The position numbers and the translations under genes are program-made. Below the pieces are notes generated by a model that was not told the origin of the DNA, made no database searches, and saw only the letters and a list, made by a program, of their open reading frames with translations. This document shows, in pieces, positions 41,871 to 50,443 of a stretch of 64,000 nt of DNA (positions are counted from its first letter, which is position 1; every line of letters begins with the position of its first letter). The stretch is taken from assembly GCA_045541115.1 (NCBI GenBank), contig JAZQIM010000020.1:78135-142134 (forward strand), given 5' to 3'. The stretch comes from Aphodoplasma sp045541115 (lineage in GTDB: Bacteria > Bacillota > Clostridia > UBA1381 > UMGS1253).

Positions 41871-43076
41871 ATGATTAACTAAAACTATTGGACAAATTCG
41901 TTTGATGCTATGTTCCCACTAGACAAGACCTCTAAAAAGGTTTATAATGGAATAAATACACAGCAAAAAAAATATTTTTGATGATATATTTGCAAATTCT
42001 GCTCTCGACTATCTTTACTCTAATGATAATTTGGGCAAAACAGAGAGCTTTTTAGAAAACAATGGTTTTCCTACCGCGGAAGAACGTCAGTATAATAAGG
42101 AGGCTTATGGTGTAGCAGAAGAAAACAAGCAAATGCTTGATTTGTTTAAAAACAAAACAAACAGCATATTAAACCCAAAGCTTCCCGACGATACAGACCG
42201 CGCATTTTTAAGCGGATTAATGGGCGAAGAAGAGGAAAAACTTGATTATAAAAATCGAATAACAGATGCAGACAGCGCAATAGCGCAGTGGCAGAGCGCT
42301 TTTCGCGGCTCGCCGTTTGAAAGCAATTAAATGGAGCTGCCGATTCGGCACTGCAATCAATCAATACTTCATCTGCGGTAAAGCCTACGTTTCTTAATGT
42401 AAAACCCGCTGAAACTTTTGATTTTGCGCAAGAGTATGACAGTAATAATATGACAAACGCACCGCTCGCACTAACACCATTATCTACTGTTTCTAAGGTA
42501 GGCAACAGCATTTTTTCAAAGAACATTACTAATCATATTTATACTTCAAAGTATAATAGCTATACCGAGAAAATCAACGGCAAAAATGGGTTTTTTAATG
42601 AGGATTGCTATTATGCTGAAAAAGATGGCAAACGATATCTGGCGAACAGCAAAGAAACAGTTGATCTAACTGAATGGGATTCTATTGATACAAAATTTTT
42701 GGATGAAACATTTGTATCGGTTATAAACGAGGCGAATAAAAAGCCTACTACCCTAAAGAGAATATTTACCGAATCTGTTGGAGGTGATTTGGATTTTAAA
42801 CTCCAACTAGACGGAAAAAAATTGTATCTGATAAACGGAGTTTTGTATAATAAAAATGAAGCAGGAAATTTTATTTGGGCATATTTTTTAGAATCTAAAA
42901 ATTTTTCCGGTTTATGGAGCGGAACGCTTGCCCAAGGAGGAAGTCTGTGGAGTAGAAAACGATTCGACGAAGAGTGGGATAGGCGTGCGCGTTGGACAGG
43001 TGTTAAATATTATTATGAAAAGAACAACATGTTGTGGCTTTATTATCTTTTGTATGGTGATAAATTAAAGTATTAA
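41871..43076 (+). pseudogene. Broken toxin-like gene with premature stop and two frameshifts
   Basis: A good ribosome site (GGGAGGTGAG) precedes ATG 41871, but codon 4 is TAA. Reading continues as NYWTNSFDAMFPLDKTSKKV, shifts frame at an A8 run (about 41964-41971), continues as IFDDIFANSALDYLYSNDN to 42330, then shifts again and runs as NGAADSALQSINTSS to 43076. Reassembled, it is a protein of about 400 residues. The last 208 residues form an intact ORF (ATG 42450). Its end, GNFIWAYFLE ... DEEWDRRARWTGVKYYYEK, vaguely recalls the C-terminal domains of secreted polymorphic toxins such as toxin_44. The family is not certain; no signal peptide is visible. Confidence 0.6.
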
Positions 43077-43093
43077 TCCAAAGGGGTGCTTGT

Positions 43094-43519
43094 ATGAAAA
43101 ATTTAGTTGTGATTTTGATTTTATGTTGTCTTATGTTAGGCTCGTTTCATAGTTGTGGTCGAGAAGATATTCACGAACAAGAAAGATACTTTAGTAAAAT
43201 AAACGCGATTATAAAAGATTTGGAATTTCATTCTGCCAAGGCAAAAGACGGAAAAATCATTCTCTACAACAAAGAGTACGAGCCTGTATCTGAAATTCCG
43301 TTTGAAGAATATGATGAAGACATAAAGTTTGTTGGCGCACACAAAGATGGACCTGTTGTTTATTTTATTACCGGGGGAGCTGTCGACGATGAATGGGGAG
43401 TTATGTTTATAAATGATAATGAAGCTGATAATGTATTAGAGGGAGTTCATCAAGTAAACCGCATTGGTGGCAATGCATATGAGTACAGTACAATGTATAA
43501 ATTTCGAGAGGCAGATTAA
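43094..43519 (+). CDS. Small exported protein, probable lipoprotein
   Basis: This is a 141-residue protein of unknown function. The first 20 residues form a signal peptide (KNLVVILILCCLMLGSFHSC); C21 could be lipidated, although the box FHSC is a weak match. The rest is acidic with beta-rich segments (VYFITGGAVDDEWGVMFIND). AAAGGGG precedes the ATG. It sits 17 bases after the broken toxin-like gene and overlaps no other gene. Immunity proteins of secreted toxins are often small lipoproteins placed like this, but that is inference from position only. Confidence 0.6.
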   Translation: MKNLVVILILCCLMLGSFHSCGREDIHEQERYFSKINAIIKDLEFHSAKAKDGKIILYNKEYEPVSEIPFEEYDEDIKFVGAHKDGPVVYFITGGAVDDEWGVMFINDNEADNVLEGVHQVNRIGGNAYEYSTMYKFREAD

Positions 43520-43520
43520 A

Positions 43521-43886
43521 ATGAAAAAATCTTTAAAAGTTATATTGATTATATCATTGATTATTTTCATTTTTTGGGGTATTCCAATGCTAAAATGCGA
43601 ATACCTTACCATACGCCATGGGCATGAGTTTGATTTTAAGCAAGTGCCAGAAGAAAATACTATGCTTGGAAAGCCGGAATGGTTTAGAATTCTATCATAT
43701 AATGATGAAATCGCAAAAATTTATTACATTGATGGATATACCGGAAATACACTGCTCTTTAAGAAATTTGACGAAAAATGGGAATATGACAGATGGGAAA
43801 GAACTCTTTGGTCTTCATATGGTAATGCAGACGAAAATATCTGGCCATATTTCTGGCACAGCATAAAATATGACAAGAACATCTAA
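43521..43886 (+). CDS. Small membrane-anchored protein of unknown function
   Basis: This is a 121-residue protein with one N-terminal membrane helix (LKVILIISLIIFIFWGIPML) and an aromatic-rich outer or soluble part (WEYDRWERTLWSSYGNADEN). ATG 43521 directly follows the preceding stop, with GAGAGG nine bases upstream; the longer in-frame start overlaps the lipoprotein gene and is rejected. I do not recognise the family. It is in tandem with the lipoprotein gene behind the toxin-like pseudogene. Confidence 0.6.
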   Translation: MKKSLKVILIISLIIFIFWGIPMLKCEYLTIRHGHEFDFKQVPEENTMLGKPEWFRILSYNDEIAKIYYIDGYTGNTLLFKKFDEKWEYDRWERTLWSSYGNADENIWPYFWHSIKYDKNI

Positions 43887-43930
43887 TCTATATTATAACT
43901 AAAATCAAACATGTTCGTTTTGCTTGAATT

Positions 43931-43970
43931 TACCGCCTTCGGTGTAAAAAGCGCAGGCGGTATTATTTTT
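43931..43970 (+). terminator. Terminator after the small membrane protein
   Basis: Stem TACCGCC/GGCGGTA followed by TTATTTTTT. Confidence 0.7.
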
Positions 43971-44020
43971 TAGATATTTATTGTGTATATGAGTGGCAGT
44001 AAAATCATATCGTTCTTACA

Positions 44021-44047
44021 AAAGCACTCTTTACGGGTGCTTTTTTT
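44021..44047 (+). terminator. Second terminator-like hairpin before the nuclease gene
   Basis: AAAGCAC/GTGCTTT with a nine-base loop and a T7 run. It lies 26 bases before ATG 44074, so it could also act as an attenuator of that gene. Confidence 0.7.
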
Positions 44048-44073
44048 ATAATAAAGATTAAGAGGATAATAAA

Positions 44074-44958
44074 ATGAAGACAACTACTACAAGGAAATAT
44101 TTATGTCTTGCCTTATCGGCACTCATCATATTTTTGTGTGCATGCACATCAAATGCCTTGCAAGTGCCGGACGTTTCATATACGGGAAAGGCGTATCAGG
44201 AATTAAACAATAATTACCCGTTTTTCGATGAAAAAGAGATTACGACGACGAGCTATGAAAGATATTCACGCCTTGACAGTTTAAACAGATGTGGCGCAGC
44301 GCAGGCATGTATCGGCGTAGATATTATGCCACAAAGAGAGCGAGAAGCAATAGGACAGGTAAAGCCTTCGGGATGGAAAATAGCAAAATACGATATCGTT
44401 GACGGAAAATATCTATATAACAGATGTCACTTAATCGGATATCAGCTCACGGGAGAAAATGCCAACGAAAAGAACCTTATTACAGGTACGAGATATATGA
44501 ATGTAGAAGGTATGCTGCCGTTTGAAAACGAAGTGAGTGAATACGTAAAGAGAACAAGGAACCACGTAATGTATAGAGTAACGCCGGTGTTTGAAGGAAA
44601 AAATTTAGTCGCAAGCGGTGTTATAATGGAGGCTTTGTCAGTAGAAGATGGCGGAAAAGGCGTATGCTTTAATGTGTATGTTTTTAATGTTCAGCCGGGC
44701 ATTAAGATAAATTATGCAAACGGAGAAAGCCAGATAGATACTAATTATAATATAAACACACACCAAAGCGAATTATCGTCAGATAGCGAAAAAGCAGATA
44801 CAAAAACATATGTACTAAATACAAACACTATGAAAATTCATCTGCAGACATGCTCGTCGGCGCATGATATAAATGAAAAAAATAAAAAGCAATATAGCGG
44901 CGCGATTGATGAGCTGATTAAAAAGGGATATAGTCGTTGCAAAGTATGCAACCCATAA
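44074..44958 (+). CDS. Secreted lipoprotein DNA/RNA non-specific endonuclease
   Basis: This 294-residue protein has a lipoprotein signal (hydrophobic 9-22, then C24 in LCACTS). The NucA/EndA-type beta-beta-alpha-metal nuclease domain spans about residues 30-235, with YNRCHLIGYQL (His119 as catalytic base) and the metal Asn134 in NEKNLITGTRYMN. The C-terminus carries an Ada-like or zinc-ribbon-like segment with Cys and His (KIHLQTCSSAHDI, then YSRCKVCNP). It probably degrades extracellular nucleic acid for nutrition or uptake. Confidence 0.9.
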   Translation: MKTTTTRKYLCLALSALIIFLCACTSNALQVPDVSYTGKAYQELNNNYPFFDEKEITTTSYERYSRLDSLNRCGAAQACIGVDIMPQREREAIGQVKPSGWKIAKYDIVDGKYLYNRCHLIGYQLTGENANEKNLITGTRYMNVEGMLPFENEVSEYVKRTRNHVMYRVTPVFEGKNLVASGVIMEALSVEDGGKGVCFNVYVFNVQPGIKINYANGESQIDTNYNINTHQSELSSDSEKADTKTYVLNTNTMKIHLQTCSSAHDINEKNKKQYSGAIDELIKKGYSRCKVCNP

Positions 44959-44992
44959 ATATGGACAAATTTTAAATAATAATGTCGGCTTG

Positions 44993-45021
44993 TTGAAATG
45001 GGACTGCATGTGATGTATAAT
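44993..45021 (+). promoter_or_regulatory. Promoter of the beta-CASP gene
   Basis: TTGAAA, 17-base spacer, TATAAT, 31 bases before the start. Confidence 0.65.
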
Positions 45022-45052
45022 ATAAGCATAAGCAGATATGGAGGTGCTTTGT

Positions 45053-46669
45053 ATGAAGCTTACATTTATAGGTGCGGCACACGAGGTTACAGGCTCATGC
45101 TCGCTTCTTGAGGCGTGTGGCAAGAGAATACTCGTTGATTGTGGCATGGAGCAGGGCGCTGATACTTATGAAAATTGTGAACTTCCGGTAGCACCGGGTG
45201 AAATTGATGCGATATGCCTGACACATGCACATATAGATCATTCGGGAATGATACCTGCGATGGTGAAAAACGGTTATGCAGGACCAATCTATTCTACAGA
45301 AGCGACACACCGTCTATGTAATATTATGCTCCAGGATTCTGCGCACATTCAGGAGCAGGAAGCCGAGTGGCAAAATAAAAAGGCTGATCGAGCGGGATTT
45401 GAAAAATATGAGCCGGTATATACGCTAGAGGACGCGCAAAATGCTTTAAAGCAGTTTAACACAGCCGGATATAACAAGAAAATAGAAATATTTGATGGCA
45501 TAACAATCAGCTATAGTGATGCGGGGCATTTGCTCGGCTCATCAAGCATACATTTTACTATATGCGAAAACGGCGAGACGACAACGCTCTTGTTTTCTGG
45601 CGATTTAGGCAATATAGACAGACCGCTTATACGAGATCCGCAAAAGCCGCCATGCGCTGATTATGTTGTAATTGAGTCTACATACGGCGACAGAATTCAT
45701 GGCGAAAGACCGGATTATATTGCACAGCTCACGAAAATACTTAAAGAAACATTTGACAAAGGCGGCAATCTCGTAATTCCGTCCTTTGCAATAGGAAGAA
45801 CGCAGGAGCTATTGTATTTATTTCGGACAATAAAGCAACAGCATTTGCTTGCCGCGTATGAGAATTTTTTAGTATATGTTGATTCTCCGTTGGCGGTAGA
45901 AGCGACAAAGATATACAAAGACAATCTTTTGGATTATTATGATGAAGAATCGCTTGAGCTTGTAAAACAAGGGATAAATCCGATAGATTTTCCCGGACTT
46001 CGCTTAAGTGTTACAAAAGAAGACTCAATGGCAATCAATTTTGATATAATACCGAAAGTTATAATTTCTGCATCAGGAATGTGTGAGGCGGGAAGAATAA
46101 GACACCATTTAAAGCATAATCTATGGAAAGAAAATAACACGGTATTATTTGTTGGATATCAGTCGAAGGGAACTCTCGGACAAAAGCTTATATCCGGAGC
46201 AAGCAGTGTCAGTCTGTTTGGCGAAGAAATACAGGTCAAAGCGAGAATTGATTCAATTGTCGGCATAAGCGGTCATGCAGACCGTGATATGCTTCTTGAC
46301 TGGCTTGGCTCTATGGAAAAAGCGCCAAGGAAGGTGTTTGTAAATCATGGCGAAGACATCGTTTGCGAGAGTTTTGCGCAGACAATATATAATAAGCACG
46401 CGTTTGATGCTGTCGCGCCATATAGCGGCGACGAATATGACCTTATAACAGGCAGCTGCATTAAGCACGGCAGAATTGTTAAGCTTTCAAAGATATCGGA
46501 AGGCCGAAAACGTGCAAATATCGCATACGACAGATTGCTCTCGGCGTGTCAAAGACTTAAGACGGTTATTGAACTCAGCCGTGGACTTACAAACAAAGAG
46601 CTTGCAAAATTTACTGACCAGATAAACAGTCTTTGCGATAAATATATAAGAAAATCAAGTGGCAAATAA
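45053..46669 (+). CDS. MBL-fold beta-CASP RNA-processing hydrolase
   Basis: This 538-residue protein has the metallo-beta-lactamase motif H58-x-H60-x-D62-H63 (LTHAHIDHSG), followed by a beta-CASP cap (VIESTYGDRIHGE, ASGMCEAGRIRHHLKH) and the RMMBL region (GISGHADRDMLLDWL). This is the YSH1/CPSF-like, RNA-specific group of bacteria; the substrate here is unknown. ATG 45053 is chosen because GGAGGTG lies six bases upstream. It has its own promoter. Confidence 0.87.
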   Translation: MKLTFIGAAHEVTGSCSLLEACGKRILVDCGMEQGADTYENCELPVAPGEIDAICLTHAHIDHSGMIPAMVKNGYAGPIYSTEATHRLCNIMLQDSAHIQEQEAEWQNKKADRAGFEKYEPVYTLEDAQNALKQFNTAGYNKKIEIFDGITISYSDAGHLLGSSSIHFTICENGETTTLLFSGDLGNIDRPLIRDPQKPPCADYVVIESTYGDRIHGERPDYIAQLTKILKETFDKGGNLVIPSFAIGRTQELLYLFRTIKQQHLLAAYENFLVYVDSPLAVEATKIYKDNLLDYYDEESLELVKQGINPIDFPGLRLSVTKEDSMAINFDIIPKVIISASGMCEAGRIRHHLKHNLWKENNTVLFVGYQSKGTLGQKLISGASSVSLFGEEIQVKARIDSIVGISGHADRDMLLDWLGSMEKAPRKVFVNHGEDIVCESFAQTIYNKHAFDAVAPYSGDEYDLITGSCIKHGRIVKLSKISEGRKRANIAYDRLLSACQRLKTVIELSRGLTNKELAKFTDQINSLCDKYIRKSSGK

Positions 46670-46690
46670 TAATTAGAGGGAGTGAATAAC

Positions 46691-47272
46691 GTGAAAATAT
46701 GTGTATTTGGAGCGGCAAGTAATAAGATAGATGATACGTATATTTCAGCCATAGAAAAGCTTGGAGAAAAGATGGCAAAAAGAGGGCATGAGCTTGTTTT
46801 TGGCGCGGGCGGACACGGCCTTATGGGTGCAGCCGCACGCGGTGTATACGCAGCAGGCGGCAAAATTACAGGCGTAATTCCAAGCTTTTTCCGTGATGAA
46901 AATATAGAGGCAATTTTTGAAAATTGCGACGAGCTTATCTATACACAAACTATGGCGCAGAGAAAAGCAAAAATGGAAGATTTGGCTGACGCTTTCATAA
47001 TAGTTCCGGGTGGTATAGGTACATTTGAGGAGTTTTTTGAAGTTCTCACGCTAAAGCAGCTCGGCAGACACACAAAGCCGATTGCGATATTAGATATTAA
47101 CGGTTATTATGAAGGGCTCGAGAAATTTTTAGAAAGTTCAGTTGAAGAAAAATTTATTCGTGACGGCTGTAAGCATTTATATTTTTATTCGACATCGCAA
47201 GATGAAGTGCTTTCGTATATTGAAAATGACGAGCAAAAACATGTAGATGTGCACGAAGTTAAAAATGGTTAA
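46691..47272 (+). CDS. LOG-family nucleotide phosphoribohydrolase (TIGR00730)
   Basis: This 193-residue Rossmann protein has the signature PGGIGTFEEFFEV (106-118) and an N-terminal GxGGxGLMG loop (FGAGGHGLMGAAARG). Members cleave nucleoside 5'-monophosphates to base and ribose 5-phosphate (cytokinin-activating LOG enzymes). GTG 46691 is preferred; the GTG at 46682 lies inside the ribosome site. Confidence 0.88.
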   Translation: MKICVFGAASNKIDDTYISAIEKLGEKMAKRGHELVFGAGGHGLMGAAARGVYAAGGKITGVIPSFFRDENIEAIFENCDELIYTQTMAQRKAKMEDLADAFIIVPGGIGTFEEFFEVLTLKQLGRHTKPIAILDINGYYEGLEKFLESSVEEKFIRDGCKHLYFYSTSQDEVLSYIENDEQKHVDVHEVKNG

Positions 47273-47290
47273 TGAGATTATATAAATTAG

Positions 47291-47328
47291 AAACCCTTGA
47301 TTTATTTGCGCAAATCGGGGGTTTATTT
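47291..47328 (+). terminator. Terminator after the LOG gene
   Basis: Stem AAACCC/GGGTTT with inner GATTT/AAATC, then a T-rich tail. Confidence 0.75.
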
Positions 47329-47361
47329 ATTTGTGCAAGCGTTTTTATAAAGGGAAATTTG

Positions 47362-47390
47362 TTGACTAATTTTTGATATTGATGTAAAAT
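47362..47390 (+). promoter_or_regulatory. mltG promoter
   Basis: TTGACT, 17-base spacer, TAAAAT, 20 bases before the GTG start. Confidence 0.65.
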
Positions 47391-47410
47391 GAAACATAGG
47401 CGGTGATAGC

Positions 47411-48433
47411 GTGACAAAGAAAAAAATACTAAAATCAAAGACGTTTTCGATGCTCATAGGCGTTCTTGCCATTGTACTTTTTATACATGGCATTTCTGTA
47501 ATTATTGATGTCGCATTTGGCAGCCTTAAAAGTGAAAGCGCAAATGTAACGGTAAGCGAAGGCTATGATTCGCGCGATGTGTCGCGCCTTTTAAAAGATG
47601 AAGGCGTAATCAAGCATCGATATGTTTTTGAGTTGTTATCGTGGCTAAAAGGTGCGGATGAAAGATATTATCCGGGCGATTTTGTGATAAAAAAAGGAAG
47701 CGGGTACGTAGCTCTTATAAATGGGCTTACGTACAGGTCAAATTATAAGACGACAAATATTACAGTGCCCGAAGGCGCAAATCTTAAAGAGATTGCAAAA
47801 ATTGTTTCTAAGACGGGTTATGTAAGCGAAGATGAGTTTAACGATGCGCTTAAAGAAAAGTACGACTATGAATTTTTAAAGGGCATAAAGCGTGACAATA
47901 AACTCGAGGGCTACCTTTTCCCCGACACATATAATATATCGAATCAAATGAGCGCACGCGATATTATAGAGCTTATGCTAGCGCGATTTGAAGATATATT
48001 TACAGACGAATATGAACACAGAGCAAAACAGCTTGGATACGATATGGATGAGATTGTGACGCTCGCATCGGTTATAGAGGCGGAGGCAGCAACTCAAAAA
48101 GATAGGGTTCTTGTAAGTGGCGTATTTCATAACAGATTAAAGAGCAATAGCTATCCGTATCTTGAGTCGTGTGCAACTGTGCAATATATACTTGGACAAA
48201 GAAAGGCGATTTTGTCTGCAGCAGACACGAAAATCAAATCACCTTATAATACCTATATAAATAAGGGTTTGCCGATAGGACCGATATGCTCGCCCGGAAA
48301 GGCAGCGCTTGAGGCGGCGCTATATCCTTCTGATACTTCGTATTATTTCTTCCAGTCGGATGCGGATGGAAAAATTTATTATGCAAGCACGTTAAGCGAA
48401 CATGAAAAAATAAGACAGCAGATTCAAAATTAG
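47411..48433 (+). CDS. mltG: Endolytic peptidoglycan transglycosylase MltG
   Basis: This 340-residue protein has one N-terminal membrane helix (about residues 11-34), a LysM-like region (TVSEGYDSRDVSRLLKDEGV) and the YceG catalytic domain with E223 in ASVIEAEA and LPIGPICSPGKAALEAA. It cuts nascent glycan strands and sets their length. The start is GTG 47411. The mltG-trmR-U32 order is the same as yrrL-yrrM-yrrN in Bacillus. Confidence 0.94.
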   Translation: MTKKKILKSKTFSMLIGVLAIVLFIHGISVIIDVAFGSLKSESANVTVSEGYDSRDVSRLLKDEGVIKHRYVFELLSWLKGADERYYPGDFVIKKGSGYVALINGLTYRSNYKTTNITVPEGANLKEIAKIVSKTGYVSEDEFNDALKEKYDYEFLKGIKRDNKLEGYLFPDTYNISNQMSARDIIELMLARFEDIFTDEYEHRAKQLGYDMDEIVTLASVIEAEAATQKDRVLVSGVFHNRLKSNSYPYLESCATVQYILGQRKAILSAADTKIKSPYNTYINKGLPIGPICSPGKAALEAALYPSDTSYYFFQSDADGKIYYASTLSEHEKIRQQIQN

Positions 48434-48453
48434 GGTAGTGAGGTGAGTGGAAA

Positions 48454-49113
48454 ATGCCAAGCGAGGAACAAATAACACATTCATATATAATTGATTTTGT
48501 GCGCTCGTCACTTGCACCAAACAGTGAATTTCTTCTGGAGCTTGAAGATTATGCCCACAAAAACGCTGTGCCGATTGTGCAAAAAGAAGTCGCAAGCTTT
48601 TTAAAGGTACTATGTATGACGCATAAGCCAAAAAAAGTGCTTGAGATTGGCAGCGCGATTGGGTATTCGTCACTTTTAATGCTTGAAAGCCTGCCGGAAG
48701 ATGCGCATATCACAACTATTGAGCGTGACGAAAAAATGGCGGAACTTGCAAGAAACAATATAAAAAAGGCAGGCGCTGATGGGCGCATAGAGGTGCTTAG
48801 CGGCGATGCACAGGTGCTTTTGCCGGTGCTTGATGAAAAGTACGATATGATATTTATGGACGGAGCGAAGGCCCATTATATTTACTTTTTGCCCGAATGC
48901 ATACGTCTTTTAAAAAATGGCGGTCTGCTTGTGAGCGACAACATTTTGTACGGCGGCATGGTTACAAACAGAGAGCTTTTAATCAGGCGTAAAATTACTA
49001 TCGTAAAGCGGCTCAAAAAATATATAGAGGCGATTTGCTCTGATAACAGGCTTGAAACATCGATTTTATCGATTGGCGACGGCGTAAGCTTGTCATATAA
49101 GAAGAGCGACTGA
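48454..49113 (+). CDS. trmR: tRNA U34 hydroxyuridine O-methyltransferase TrmR-like
   Basis: This 219-residue class I SAM O-methyltransferase has motif I EIGSAIGYSS and IFMDGAKAHY with metal-site Asp. It matches the YrrM group. B. subtilis TrmR methylates 5-hydroxyuridine at tRNA position 34 to mo5U. The gene is 20 bases after mltG and immediately before a U32 peptidase-family gene, the enzyme that makes the hydroxyuridine, which supports the tRNA role over a catechol-type methyltransferase. Confidence 0.8.
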   Translation: MPSEEQITHSYIIDFVRSSLAPNSEFLLELEDYAHKNAVPIVQKEVASFLKVLCMTHKPKKVLEIGSAIGYSSLLMLESLPEDAHITTIERDEKMAELARNNIKKAGADGRIEVLSGDAQVLLPVLDEKYDMIFMDGAKAHYIYFLPECIRLLKNGGLLVSDNILYGGMVTNRELLIRRKITIVKRLKKYIEAICSDNRLETSILSIGDGVSLSYKKSD

Positions 49114-49149
49114 TTTTTATGTAGATAAAACATAAGGGGATTTAGCGAT

Positions 49150-50400
49150 ATGGACGATTTAAAAAATAAGCTTGAGCTACTTGCTCCGGCAGGCGATATA
49201 ACCAAGCTGAAGATGGCGATACAATACGGCGCTGATGCAGTATATATCGGCGGCGAAGCGTTCGGCCTCCGCAGCGCGTCAAAAAACTTTAACTTAGAGG
49301 AAATGGCCGAAGGTGTAAGGTATGCACATGAGCGCGGGAAAAAGGTGTATCTTGCCACAAACATCATTCCGCACAATAAAGACCTTGAGGGTTTTGAAAA
49401 ATATCTTGACGAAGTTGTAAGAATTGGCGTCGATGCACTTATAGTAGCTGATTTGGGATTGTTTTCACTTATAAGAAAAAAACATCCCGAAATCGATATT
49501 CACATATCGACACAGGCAAATAACGTAAACTACCTTAGCGCAAATGTATGGCATAGTATGGGAGCAAAGCGTATCGTGGTTGCGCGCGAATTAAGCCTTG
49601 AAGAGATAGCGCATATACGAAAAAACACGCCCGACGATCTTGAAATTGAAGCATTTGTACATGGTGCGATGTGCATTTCATATTCGGGCAGATGCCTACT
49701 TAGCAACTACCTTACAAGCCGCGATGCAAATAAGGGCGAGTGCGCACAGCCGTGCAGATGGAACTATGCGCTTGTGGAAGAAAAACGCCCCGGCGAGTAT
49801 ATACATGTAGGTGAGGATGAAGGCGGTAGCTTCTTTTTTAACTCGAAGGATTTATGTATGATTGACCATATACCGGAGCTTGTAGATAGCGGTATTACGA
49901 GTTTTAAGATTGAAGGAAGAGTAAAGAGCGAATACTACGTATCGACTATTGTAAAGGCGTACAGGGCAGAGCTTGACAGATATATTAAAGACCCGCTTTC
50001 ATATAAATTTGACCCCGAGAGCTTAAATGAGGTTTTAAAAGTCAGTCACAGACCGTACACAAACGGATTTTATTTTGGAAAGACTGATGAAAATAGCCAG
50101 GTTTATGAAACAAGCTCATATATACGCGACTATGATATAGTAGGCTTTATATTAGACTATGATGAAAAGACAGGTATCGCAACCGTTGAGCAGAGAAATA
50201 AGATGTGCGTAGGCGATACGATTGAAATAATACAGCCAGATGCGCCGTATTTTTCACAGAAGGTTGAGTGGATAAAAAATGCCGACGGCGATGAAATTAC
50301 AAGTACGCCGCATGCGCAGATGATTTATACTTTAAAAACCGATAAGCCGGTAGTGAAAAACGCGATGATACGAAAAGGTGAGCTTGTAAGCGGAAAATAA
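49150..50400 (+). CDS. trhP: U32-family tRNA hydroxylation protein TrhP-like
   Basis: This 416-residue protein has KLELLAPAGDITKLKMAIQY at the N-terminus and the family core EAFVHGAMCISYSGRCLLSN, with conserved cysteines continuing in GECAQPCRWNY. Members of this YrrN/YrrO group hydroxylate U34 of tRNA, using prephenate, and likely bind an Fe-S cluster via these Cys. Only one U32 gene is present here, whereas Bacillus has two adjacent ones. It is linked to the methyltransferase upstream. The peptidase name is historical. Confidence 0.82.
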   Translation: MDDLKNKLELLAPAGDITKLKMAIQYGADAVYIGGEAFGLRSASKNFNLEEMAEGVRYAHERGKKVYLATNIIPHNKDLEGFEKYLDEVVRIGVDALIVADLGLFSLIRKKHPEIDIHISTQANNVNYLSANVWHSMGAKRIVVARELSLEEIAHIRKNTPDDLEIEAFVHGAMCISYSGRCLLSNYLTSRDANKGECAQPCRWNYALVEEKRPGEYIHVGEDEGGSFFFNSKDLCMIDHIPELVDSGITSFKIEGRVKSEYYVSTIVKAYRAELDRYIKDPLSYKFDPESLNEVLKVSHRPYTNGFYFGKTDENSQVYETSSYIRDYDIVGFILDYDEKTGIATVEQRNKMCVGDTIEIIQPDAPYFSQKVEWIKNADGDEITSTPHAQMIYTLKTDKPVVKNAMIRKGELVSGK

Positions 50401-50407
50401 AAATAAA

Positions 50408-50440
50408 GGGCTCGTAGCAGACAAAGCGCTACGGGCCCTA
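50408..50440. terminator. Bidirectional terminator between trhP and noc
   Basis: Stem GGGCTCGTAGC/GCTACGGGCCC (one G-U pair) with a nine-base loop, followed by TATATTTATT. It separates two convergent genes. Confidence 0.75.
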
Positions 50441-50443
50441 TAT

